Shown here one piece after another: positions 1 to 8,924 of a stretch of 42,568 nt of DNA. The notes under the pieces were generated by a model. The model saw only the letters and a program-made list of their open reading frames with translations. It was not told the origin of the DNA and ran no database searches. Every line of letters starts with the position of its first letter. The stretch's first letter is position 1. Position numbers and translations under genes: made by a program. The DNA is from Bacteroidota bacterium (GTDB taxonomy: Bacteria; Bacteroidota; Bacteroidia; Chitinophagales; Saprospiraceae), in NCBI GenBank assembly GCA_017858735.1, contig JAFMBH010000025.1, positions 1-42,568 on the forward strand. The letters run 5' to 3'.

Positions 1-3000
1 CGCCCCCGCGTCTGTCGAACTCCAAAAATATCCACCTTGTGACCTTCCCTCGAACCTTCCATAGGTTCCAATCCTACTGCTCCTGTAACCCCCAGGCAAC
101 GCGGAAAAACCACTTTCGTTTGTTGCTCCAGTGTTAGGAGTACCCCATAAAGATGTTCCTAATGATTTCATTTTACCACCAGCTTGAGATGAACTACCTA
201 AATGATTTTCTACATTGGACCATCCAACCCTTGAAGGCACATGCCAACCAGTTGGACATATACCTTTGGAATTAACTGCTGCATACCAGTTATACATATA
301 TCCATAGGTTGTCAGATTATCTAAACTATTCCCATAAATAGTTCTTGCTCCAGTTGTAAGCGTTCCCCATGTCTGACCTGAACCATCACCAGAATTTCCA
401 CCTGAAGCATCCAAAGGAATGATTGTGCCATCTCTATACTTGGTAACTCTTAAATTCTCCTTTGTCCAACACTGTGTTCCTATTTGTACCGTGTTATAAA
501 TGTTCCCGTCTATATCCGTTACTGTAGAAAATCCAGGACATGGCACTCCCTGAATAGTAATAAATGACACTTCATTTCCATACCCAGTACCTGCACTGTT
601 CGTAGCATAGGCACGAACATAGTAAGTGGTATTTGGGCTAAGACTAGTTATAGCGGAAGTAAAACTACCTGTGCCTGTCCCATCAATTGTTTTTGTGTTT
701 AAAGTTATAGTTGGCATCGAGCTAGTGGACCATACAACACCCCTCTCTGTTACACTTGCACCACCGTCCGAAGTTACATTACCGCCTGTTACAACACTGG
801 TTGCCAATATGGAACTGGCAGCTGTGGTGGTTAAAGTTGGCAAAACTACTGGCGTTAGCGTCACAAAACTATCTAACCAACTATAAATAGCAGGGCTTCC
901 CGAACTAATAATTGCATAAGCTCTATAATAATACTTTGTAGAACCCATTAATTCTGTTAAATTCGCATCGAAAATACCCGTTCCTGTGTAGTCAGAAGCC
1001 AACACTTTATTATTACTGATGGTTGGAAAACCTGATGTCGCATAAACTATGCCACGTTCTGCAATGGGTGGACTTGGTGGTCCAAATTGAAATACAGAAT
1101 TTTCTATAACTTCACCACTACAAATGGCACTCGTTGTCGTTATGGAACTTGCTCCTAAAAGATTAACAGCATAGGTAACAGGTAGATAACCTATCGTTGA
1201 AAAACTATCTAACACTCCATACCCAGTACCTGCGCTATTTGTCGCAAACCCTCGAAAATAATATTTTGTTGAGGCATTCAAACCAGTAAGGTTAACACTA
1301 AAGGTCCCCGTTCCTGCACTTCCAGCAATCCCTTTTGAACTATTGAGGTCAGGGAGTCCTGAAGTGGAAAATACTATACCACGTTGTGTCACCGCTGCGC
1401 CTCCATCAGCAGTGACATTACCAGTAATTACAGCATCAAATGCCGAAGCATTATAACTTATAGTATTTACCGTTGGAATAGCAATAGGTGTTAAGGTCAC
1501 AAAACTATCCAACGTACCATATCCAGTACCCGCGCTATTTGTGGCGTAAGCTCTAAAATAGTATTTCGTAGAACCTGTTAATCCTGTAAGATTAACAGTA
1601 AAAGTGCCTGTTCCAGATGTTCCCGCAACTACTTTACTATTTGATAATGAGGGTATGCCTGAAGTGGCATAAACAACACCCCGTTCTGTAACAGTAGCTC
1701 CTCCGCCTGAAGTTACACTACCACCTGTTATAGCACTTGAAGAGAGAATGGAACTGGCGATTGTCGTAGAAACAAGTGATATGGATATAGGTACAATTGT
1801 ATCTTTTAAACAACGTACTGAGGCACCAACATTTTTACTCAATAAACTTTTTCCCAAAGTAGGAAAGCCTTCTCCTTGATTCTTAATATTTACAAACCAA
1901 ACATTTACCGGGTCTGTCATGAAAGATGGACCTGAAGGTCCGAAAAATGGAACTACTACCTCAGTAACATTTATGAAAAATGCTTCTTTATTTATGTTCT
2001 GAAAACCATTACTTCTAGTTCCACCAGGAAGGGCAGAAAAACCACTTTCATTTGTTGCGCTTTCATTTGGAGCTTGCCAAAAGGAGGTTCCAGTTGTTCT
2101 CAACTTTTCACCAGCTACATGAATTCCGCCTAAGTTTGAATAAAGGAAATTCCAATCACTTTCTGTAGGTACATGCCAGCCTAAAGGACATAATCCCTTA
2201 GAATCACTGGCTGCATACCAATTATACAAATATCCATAAGTGGCAAGATTATCTAAACTATGTCCGTATATCGTTCTTGCTCCAGTAGTTAGCGTTCCCC
2301 ACTGTTGACCTGATGATGGGTATGGATCTCCCGAGATTCCACTAGAGGTATCTTTTAGAATTAAAGTACCATCTTTATATCTGGTTACCCTTAAATTTTC
2401 CTTTGTCCAACACTGTCTTCCAATAGATACCGTATTATAAATATTACCATCTATATCTTTTATAGTATCTGATGTACAAGAGTTTAAAGGAGTATTCAAA
2501 CTATCTAACGTACCAAACCCAGTGCCTGCGCTATTCGTAGCGTAAGCTCTAAAAAAGTACTTGGTAGATCCTGTTAATCCTGTCAAATTAACAGTGAAAG
2601 TGCCCGTTCCTGATGTTCCCGCAACTACTTTACTATTTGATAAGGACGGTATGCCCGATGTAGCGTAAACAACACCCCGTTCTGTTACCGTTGCTCCGCC
2701 GTCCGAGGTCACATTACCACCTGTTACAGCACTGGTTGCCAGAATAGAACTGCCGGGAGTAGTGGTCAAAGTAGGTAAAACAACTGGCGTTAGCGTCACA
2801 AAGCTATCCAAAGCACCATACCCTGTACCTGCGCTATTTGTGGCGTAAGCTCTGAAATAGTATGTGGTAGATCCTGTTAATCCTGTCAGATTAACAGTGA
2901 AAGTGTCAATACCCGCAGTTCCCGCAACTACTTTATTGTTTAATAATGACGGTATGCCTGAGGAGGCGTAAACGACACCACGCTCAGTAACCGTCGCTCC

Positions 3001-4527
3001 TCCGTCTGATGTCACATTACCACCTGTCGTAGCACTGGTTTCCAGAATGGAACTGGCGGGAGTGGTGGTTAAAGTGGGTAAAACTACTGGCGTTAGCGTC
3101 ACAAAACTATCTAACGTACCATATCCAGTACCTGCGCTATTTGTGGCGTAAGCTCTAAAATAGTATTTCGTTGAGCCTGTCAATCCTGTCAGATTAACGG
3201 TATAAGTGCCCGTTCCTGATGTTACTGCAACTATTTTACTATCTGATAATGACGGTATGCCTGATATGGCATAAACGACACCCCTCTCTGTAACAGTAGC
3301 TCCTCCGTCTGAAGTCACATTACCACCCGTCGTAGCACTGATTTCCAGAATAGAACTGGCGGATGTGGTGGTTAAAGTGGGCAAAACTACTGGCGTTAGC
3401 GTCACAAAACTATCTAACGTACCATATCCAGTACCTGCGCTATTTGTGGCGTAAGCTCTAAAATAGTATTTCGTTGAGCCTGTCAATCCTGTCAGATTAA
3501 CGGTATAAGTGCCCGTTCCTGATGTTACTGCAACTATTTTACTATCTGATAATGACGGTATGCCTGATATGGCATAAACGACACCCCTCTCTGTAACAGT
3601 AGCTCCTCCGTCTGAAGTCACATTACCACCCGTCGTAGCACTGATTTCCAGAATAGAACTGGCGGATGTGGTGGTTAAGGTAGGTGAAGAAACTGGCGAA
3701 GCTGTTGTAATTGTTATAGGATTTCCATAACCTATGCCCAATCTATTTATTGCGTAACTTCGGACGTGATAAGTAGAAGATGCATTGAGCCCCTTCAATA
3801 CGCCAGAAAAATTTGCATTTCCTCTTCCTGCCTTCAGTCTTGAATTATTGATCGTCGGATTTGGAGAAAGGCTGTAAACAAATCCTTTTTCGGAGATACT
3901 ATCACCACCATCAGAGGAAACTATTGCTGATATTTGTGCCGTATCAATAGCATTAGGGCTTGATGAATAGGTAATCAGTGTTGGAATACTACCATTTGAA
4001 TATGTATCAATCCAACTTTTTAAAATCTCTACATCTTCTTTTTTGGCTGGATTAAAATCCAGGTTTTCGGCAAGAATGGAGGAGTCAGCAAAATGATTTC
4101 CTGTTATACCTCTTCCTTTTAATCCTAAAGCATAATTAGATATTGAAGCATAAGGCACTGAAACCAGAGGTTGTAACAACATCCTGGTATAATTACTACC
4201 TCCAGATGGATCATATTCAATTTTTATGAATCCAGCGGATAATTGTGAAAATAAGGCGACATTTCCTACGCGATTTGTACCCGCACCAATAGGTATATTT
4301 AATAGTCCGGTAGCATCAGATGTTAACACCTGCCTTTCCGAATAGATTGGAAAATCGTTTTCTGACTTTAAAATACTGATTTTTAAACCAATAGTCCTAT
4401 TTACATATATATTTCCATTCTGATCTGCCAGATATAATTGTAACTTAAACTGATTATTGACTTGTGCTTGCAGACAAAGTCCCAATAGAACGAAATAGAA
4501 TAACCAACGTAACTTTAAATTTTTCAT
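1..4527 (-). CDS. Large exported FISUMP protein with FN3-like repeats (3' end outside window)
   Basis: The frame stays open from an ATG at 4527 to base 1, giving 1509 codons without a stop, so the C-terminus is missing. The N-terminus is a signal peptide (MKNLKLRWLFYFVLLGLCLQ, then AQ). Residues about 23-150 form the beta-rich leader common in FISUMP proteins, ending near SVPYAS. Five FN3-like repeats of about 101 residues follow (roughly 184-677), then a FISUMP domain (about 685-905; DIDGNIYNTV, GLCPLGWHVP, SALPGG, RCLKD), four more repeats (about 909-1322), and a second FISUMP domain from about 1331 that runs off the window. FISUMP is a widespread domain of unknown function in secreted Bacteroidota and Fibrobacter proteins. 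It is the last visible gene of a three-gene run, 9 bases after its neighbour. A surface or adhesive role is inferred; no enzymatic motif was seen. Confidence 0.85.
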   Translation of the reverse strand, partial: MKNLKLRWLFYFVLLGLCLQAQVNNQFKLQLYLADQNGNIYVNRTIGLKISILKSENDFPIYSERQVLTSDATGLLNIPIGAGTNRVGNVALFSQLSAGFIKIEYDPSGGSNYTRMLLQPLVSVPYASISNYALGLKGRGITGNHFADSSILAENLDFNPAKKEDVEILKSWIDTYSNGSIPTLITYSSSPNAIDTAQISAIVSSDGGDSISEKGFVYSLSPNPTINNSRLKAGRGNANFSGVLKGLNASSTYHVRSYAINRLGIGYGNPITITTASPVSSPTLTTTSASSILEISATTGGNVTSDGGATVTERGVVYAISGIPSLSDSKIVAVTSGTGTYTVNLTGLTGSTKYYFRAYATNSAGTGYGTLDSFVTLTPVVLPTLTTTSASSILEISATTGGNVTSDGGATVTERGVVYAISGIPSLSDSKIVAVTSGTGTYTVNLTGLTGSTKYYFRAYATNSAGTGYGTLDSFVTLTPVVLPTLTTTPASSILETSATTGGNVTSDGGATVTERGVVYASSGIPSLLNNKVVAGTAGIDTFTVNLTGLTGSTTYYFRAYATNSAGTGYGALDSFVTLTPVVLPTLTTTPGSSILATSAVTGGNVTSDGGATVTERGVVYATSGIPSLSNSKVVAGTSGTGTFTVNLTGLTGSTKYFFRAYATNSAGTGFGTLDSLNTPLNSCTSDTIKDIDGNIYNTVSIGRQCWTKENLRVTRYKDGTLILKDTSSGISGDPYPSSGQQWGTLTTGARTIYGHSLDNLATYGYLYNWYAASDSKGLCPLGWHVPTESDWNFLYSNLGGIHVAGEKLRTTGTSFWQAPNESATNESGFSALPGGTRSNGFQNINKEAFFINVTEVVVPFFGPSGPSFMTDPVNVWFVNIKNQGEGFPTLGKSLLSKNVGASVRCLKDTIVPISISLVSTTIASSILSSSAITGGSVTSGGGATVTERGVVYATSGIPSLSNSKVVAGTSGTGTFTVNLTGLTGSTKYYFRAYATNSAGTGYGTLDSFVTLTPIAIPTVNTISYNASAFDAVITGNVTADGGAAVTQRGIVFSTSGLPDLNSSKGIAGSAGTGTFSVNLTGLNASTKYYFRGFATNSAGTGYGVLDSFSTIGYLPVTYAVNLLGASSITTTSAICSGEVIENSVFQFGPPSPPIAERGIVYATSGFPTISNNKVLASDYTGTGIFDANLTELMGSTKYYYRAYAIISSGSPAIYSWLDSFVTLTPVVLPTLTTTAASSILATSVVTGGNVTSDGGASVTERGVVWSTSSMPTITLNTKTIDGTGTGSFTSAITSLSPNTTYYVRAYATNSAGTGYGNEVSFITIQGVPCPGFSTVTDIDGNIYNTVQIGTQCWTKENLRVTKYRDGTIIPLDASGGNSGDGSGQTWGTLTTGARTIYGNSLDNLTTYGYMYNWYAAVNSKGICPTGWHVPSRVGWSNVENHLGSSSQAGGKMKSLGTSLWGTPNTGATNESGFSALPGGYRSSRIGTYGRFEGRSQGGYFWSSTDAGA
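565..1800 (-). repeat. Second array of four FN3-like coding repeats
   Basis: Four units related to the 2497-3708 array lie between the two FISUMP domains of the same gene. The unit ending near 1500 (TVTERGVVYA, STKYYFRAYATNSAGTG) is closest to the first array. The next (about 1196-1498; AAVTQRGIVFS) and third (about 867-1195, slightly longer) are more diverged. The last (about 565-866) is again close to the consensus. Boundaries are approximate. Confidence 0.75.
2497..3708 (-). repeat. Four tandem ~303-bp in-frame repeats (FN3-like units)
   Basis: Four consecutive 303-bp units, each encoding about 101 residues. Hallmarks are GGNVTSDGGATVTERGVVYA near the start and GLTGSTKYYFRAYATNSAGTG near the end. 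The two units nearest 3.4 kb are almost identical: 3080-3375 matches 3383-3678 base for base (296 bp). The other two differ at scattered sites. A fifth, more diverged unit lies just upstream (about 3720-3975). The pattern is that of recent unequal recombination within a coding region. Confidence 0.9.
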
Positions 4528-4536
4528 TGCTGCATT

Positions 4537-7500
4537 TTATTGAGACACTAAAACTAAAGATCCCCTTGCTGACCAGGTGTTTGTTTCAATTTTATAGAAA
4601 TAAACACCATCATTATTAAGCATCATTTTATTCAATTTAAATTGATGTTCCCCTCTCTCAAGAATTTCCTCCATTTCTACTATTTTCTGTCCCGTAGCCT
4701 GAAAAACAGTTATCCGAACCCTTTCCATATTTGGAATCCAGAAAGCAATGACAGAAGATTCAAAAAATGGATTTGGAAAGGCTGGATATAAACGGGGCTG
4801 CTGGCTTAATTCCTCCAGTCCATTATTAAATTCAAGTTCCATTGGAAAGGCAATACCCCTTTGATAACCTTCTGCAACGGTTATCCTACTGTTTAAAAAT
4901 AATCTTTCACTTAATATTCCTTCTTTTAATATCTGAACAGGTAATTCAAGAATTATTTCATCTTTTTCTATGGGTTTTGCCAGACTGAAGGTAATCATCC
5001 CCTGATTCTCAAAAACGGCAATTCGATCTTCATAAATTTCTTTTATCTGGCTTACATCCAATTTTAAATAATTCAGATCCAGTTGAATGGTAAATTGTAA
5101 ACCATTGATATCCTCAAAATCTTTAGGTGAAAAAGGGATATTCATTGTTTTTCCAGGAATCAACTGTTTATCGTCCGTGGTCACATTAAAAATGAAATTT
5201 TGACGTTGGATACTATTCTCCTTATTATTGGCAGTTGCATTTCCAGTCAAATCACCAATCTTGATACCAATAAAATCAGATTTTGCACTCCCCTTTAGAT
5301 TATTTAGGTTAATAACCTCTGGAAAAATCGTTTGCCAGGGATTTTTAGGATTTGGAAATTCAAAGTTCTTTGGAATAAAACGCCAACTGAAGTTATTTGG
5401 AAATCTGGATATCTGACCTAATATTAATTTCTTGATTTGAATTAAATCACCTACGGATATATTCCTTGAGTTATTTGCATCTGCTGCAATCAAATAATAT
5501 GGATTAGGTAACTGACTTTTACCACTGAGATGATTTTGCAAATAAAGAAGATCCAGCGTAGAAACACCATTAAGTGGATTTTTATCCAGTTTGGAACTAA
5601 TCGTATAATCTAAATTATTAGTTAAACCAGTAAAATAAAAGGCACCATTAGAATTGGTCACACCTAATTTTTGATTTCCAGCATTACTAATTTTAAGCTC
5701 AACTTCCTGAATTTTTCGAAGATCAAAAGTTGCGACAGTCCCATTAATCTGGCTTTTACATGCTGCATCATTGATTCCCAAAACGGAATAAGAATCCATG
5801 AAAATAGTATCTCCCGCACAAGTTTCAATATCAGAATTTATTGGAACAAAAGAATAGAGCACCTGTTTTCCATCATTTTCTACATTCAATAAATTTTCTG
5901 TAATTTGAGAAACCTTGAATGCATTTACCACCTCACCGTTTTCAAATATCCCACCTAATAATCCATTATACTCTGCTTTAATGTAATATTTAAATGAACC
6001 GGCAGCTGGGTCAGAAATATTGAATTTTAAGGTATCATCTGCACATAAGGCTAAATCCAGACCAAGGTCAACCTTTAGGGCCGGTTTAGGTAAAACCGCT
6101 ACTTTTAGAATGGTAGAATCACTTTCATTACACTTAATACTATTGCCAACGAGGTTTATCAACGCCGTATCTGTTGTAAATCCTTTATTAGATAAAACCA
6201 ATTGTATGCTTCCAATCCCGGAAGTAGATTGATTTACATCATTAGCATTCAGTAGTTTCCAGGTATATTTTACGCTTGCATTTTCAATGAAGGGTATGTT
6301 TAGGTTACTACCGCTACAAATTTCTAATGTGCTGGCATCAACCTTCAGAGATACATTGTTGGAAAGTATTTTTAATGGTATGAGTGTAGAACAATTTTCA
6401 CCTGTTCTTTCAGCAAAACTTATGAAATAATTCCCACTTCCTGTTTGTGTGGGATTTAAGACAGCTTGCTTCTGTTCAAGATCCCTCCAAAAACCAATAG
6501 TATAATTTTGAACACCTGGGATACCTGCAACCAGGTTATTTAAATTTAACCGTTGAGGATCACAAATACTGGTATCTGGTAAGGCAGGTATTTTTACTTT
6601 GCTTTTAACTTCCACAGGTTGGGAATTAGTACACCCTTGAAATGAAGCTTCAATGGCATATTTACCAGGAAGAACCTGTTTTGCATTACTTACCTGGACA
6701 TTTTTCGCACCGTTTGCATCCAGATAAGCATACTTGTAAGCACCTGAAGATTGAACAATGACATTATCTGCGGATAAATTACCAAAGACTCCACAAACTT
6801 CAATCTCAGGAAGCACCTTAAATGAAGGTTTTGGCAACACGGTGACTTTAATTGATTTATTATTCAAGGTATTGCAACCAGGAATACCCAGGCTATAAAA
6901 ATAGGTCACAGAAACAGGAGTTTCTGTCGTTCCAAAATTATCAGAAATAACCCCTTTGCCACTTGAAGGCGTATTCAATCCGACGGATTCAAATCTATCT
7001 CTTACCCAAGAAAAGGTATAATCACTTTTAATTTTCGGGTCAAAATTGAAAGTACCGCCACTACAAACGGTTAAATTATCCGTTCCCAAGGTCAAATTTT
7101 CGCTAACAATTTCTTTTATGGTAATATTCTTGACAGAAGTACAACCCGATGGGTCTTTAGCCTGAATAAAATATTTTCCAGATATAACACTAGCGGGATT
7201 CGTTACCAACTTTTGTAGGGATTCATCTTCAAAATAAGCATAAGATAAACCTGGCTGAGAACCCGCTGTTATTTCCGATAACGTTAAATTACCTCTTTGA
7301 TCAGGACAAAAAGGTTTAGGCTGATTAACAATGAAAGTGAGTGGTGATCTTAGCAAAATTCTTGAAGAATTAAAGCAACCGGCATTATCTTGTCCCTTCA
7401 CAAAATATAGTCCCTCAGGAACACTTTCCGGGTTATTTACAGGATTGGTCAAACCTGCGTTATTCCAAAACGTGTAATTTAAACCAGCGGATGAGTTAGA

Positions 7501-8913
7501 TTTATCAATAGAATTTTCAAGATTTGAAAAGGGAGAACAAGAGACATTAGTTGTTAATATCTTTATGGAAGGTTTAGGTTTTACCACAACATTTATCCGA
7601 AAAACTTCATCTGTTGAACACCCTGTAGCGTTTAAATTTAATTCATAAGTATTTGTAATGGAATTATTTGTCTCATTAAAAAGTTTTTCATTAATTATAT
7701 TTCGTCCACTTATTCCAGTTAATTGATTTCTCCATGAGATGACGGCACCCGAAACATTGGACGTTAAGGGAATTTCAACATTTACCCCACTACAAATCTC
7801 CTGGTCCTCGGTTTTTAAAATTTTTGGTGTAGGTAAAACCCTAACTTCCAAGGTGTAATCTGTACCAAGACACTGAACACCATTTGAAACAATTCTTGGT
7901 TTAAATGTATAAAGGATATTCTGAACCTCCTCTGAAGCATTAAAAAGTGTTTCCTGAATACCGCCATTTAAGGTTACCCCTGCCCCTGAACCTCTCCCTC
8001 CCGTAATACTTCCATAAGTTGCTGTCCAATCATAAATTAATTCGGTAGATGAGGAACTCGTGGTAATATTTAGCACTTTGCCGGAACAAATTTCCTCAGC
8101 CGTCGCTATGAGTGCTGGTTTAGCATTTACTTTCAATTCTCTGACTACATTAATTTCCTCACTACAACCTGATTGTAAGGAAGTCACTGAAACTAAGGTG
8201 AATGTAGTACTTTCATTCAACGAACCTGTATTCAGGGTAATACCAGCGTTATTAGTCAACAAGGCCTGTTGTAACGGATTATTGCCTATTTTATAGCTAA
8301 TGGATGCAGCCTGACTGTTTGATAATGCAATATTAATGTTTCCACCTTCACATACTGTGGGTAAATTATCGCTAACTGTTATTCCCGGGATAGTTGAAAT
8401 ACTTACCGAACCATTCATAAACTCACTACAAGTTCTTCCTGTATATTGAGCCTTAACTGCATAATCACCAACCTCACTTAGTGTAAAGGAAATATCCTGA
8501 TTATCGGTACTACTTAAAATTTCTGTACCAGTAAAGACATTGTTTTTAAAAAGCTGGTATATGACTTGTTTTTCACCTGAAAGACTTATTGTCCTGTTTT
8601 CAGTAGGTTTCAGACAAATAACACCTGAAAGAGAAAGGTTTTTAATGATTGGTACCACACATTTAACAGGGCCTTGTAAAATGCCTCCTTTTGCAGATTG
8701 ATCCTCCCCTTTCATTGAACCATTTCCAATTTCTCCCAGAGAATATGAAACGATATGATTTCCATTTTTGTTAGTATTACCAGCAGCACCTAAAGTACTG
8801 CTGGTCTGAGAAAATACACTCTTGGACATCAACAAAAAGAAGAATGAACAAAAAAATAATTCAGCTAACCTTTTAGCTTTAATATGTAACGACGTTAATT
8901 TTGATAGCTTCAC
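4537..8913 (-). CDS. Giant secreted protein with Ig/PKD-like repeats, dockerin-like and cohesin-like segments and a type IX sorting domain
   Basis: 1458 residues. The hydrophobic N-terminus (LFFCSFFFLLMSKSVFSQ) is an export signal, and a shorter start at Met29 would leave little of it. Residues about 40-85 (VSYSLGEIGNG) match the segment often following the signal in type IX secreted proteins. The middle (about 90-1050) is a chain of Cys-containing beta-sandwich units with motifs such as EICSG and VCSGG. Residues about 1057-1110 look like a prealbumin-type beta domain, then dockerin-like calcium loops (NGVSTLDLLYLQ; ADANNSRNISVGDLIQIKKL, about 1115-1166), a cohesin-like beta domain (about 1237-1365), and a type IX C-terminal sorting domain (1375-1458; YPAFPNPF, GVYFYKI). 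Secretion through the type IX system to the cell surface is expected. It starts 11 bases after the hydrolase gene and ends 9 bases before the FISUMP gene, so co-transcription is likely. The ligand is unknown. Confidence 0.85.
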   Translation of the reverse strand: MKLSKLTSLHIKAKRLAELFFCSFFFLLMSKSVFSQTSSTLGAAGNTNKNGNHIVSYSLGEIGNGSMKGEDQSAKGGILQGPVKCVVPIIKNLSLSGVICLKPTENRTISLSGEKQVIYQLFKNNVFTGTEILSSTDNQDISFTLSEVGDYAVKAQYTGRTCSEFMNGSVSISTIPGITVSDNLPTVCEGGNINIALSNSQAASISYKIGNNPLQQALLTNNAGITLNTGSLNESTTFTLVSVTSLQSGCSEEINVVRELKVNAKPALIATAEEICSGKVLNITTSSSSTELIYDWTATYGSITGGRGSGAGVTLNGGIQETLFNASEEVQNILYTFKPRIVSNGVQCLGTDYTLEVRVLPTPKILKTEDQEICSGVNVEIPLTSNVSGAVISWRNQLTGISGRNIINEKLFNETNNSITNTYELNLNATGCSTDEVFRINVVVKPKPSIKILTTNVSCSPFSNLENSIDKSNSSAGLNYTFWNNAGLTNPVNNPESVPEGLYFVKGQDNAGCFNSSRILLRSPLTFIVNQPKPFCPDQRGNLTLSEITAGSQPGLSYAYFEDESLQKLVTNPASVISGKYFIQAKDPSGCTSVKNITIKEIVSENLTLGTDNLTVCSGGTFNFDPKIKSDYTFSWVRDRFESVGLNTPSSGKGVISDNFGTTETPVSVTYFYSLGIPGCNTLNNKSIKVTVLPKPSFKVLPEIEVCGVFGNLSADNVIVQSSGAYKYAYLDANGAKNVQVSNAKQVLPGKYAIEASFQGCTNSQPVEVKSKVKIPALPDTSICDPQRLNLNNLVAGIPGVQNYTIGFWRDLEQKQAVLNPTQTGSGNYFISFAERTGENCSTLIPLKILSNNVSLKVDASTLEICSGSNLNIPFIENASVKYTWKLLNANDVNQSTSGIGSIQLVLSNKGFTTDTALINLVGNSIKCNESDSTILKVAVLPKPALKVDLGLDLALCADDTLKFNISDPAAGSFKYYIKAEYNGLLGGIFENGEVVNAFKVSQITENLLNVENDGKQVLYSFVPINSDIETCAGDTIFMDSYSVLGINDAACKSQINGTVATFDLRKIQEVELKISNAGNQKLGVTNSNGAFYFTGLTNNLDYTISSKLDKNPLNGVSTLDLLYLQNHLSGKSQLPNPYYLIAADANNSRNISVGDLIQIKKLILGQISRFPNNFSWRFIPKNFEFPNPKNPWQTIFPEVINLNNLKGSAKSDFIGIKIGDLTGNATANNKENSIQRQNFIFNVTTDDKQLIPGKTMNIPFSPKDFEDINGLQFTIQLDLNYLKLDVSQIKEIYEDRIAVFENQGMITFSLAKPIEKDEIILELPVQILKEGILSERLFLNSRITVAEGYQRGIAFPMELEFNNGLEELSQQPRLYPAFPNPFFESSVIAFWIPNMERVRITVFQATGQKIVEMEEILERGEHQFKLNKMMLNNDGVYFYKIETNTWSARGSLVLVSQ

Positions 8914-8924
8914 TGTACCTTGCT

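Noticed and set aside
626-886. Plus-strand open frame of 86 codons
   Set aside because: It lies opposite the FISUMP repeat gene, whose minus-strand frame is open throughout; its composition is that of a mirrored repeat with no independent start context.
2497-3708. Regular repeats as a possible CRISPR array
   Set aside because: Units are 303 bp, continuous, in frame and protein-coding; there are no short repeats with unique spacers and no cas genes.
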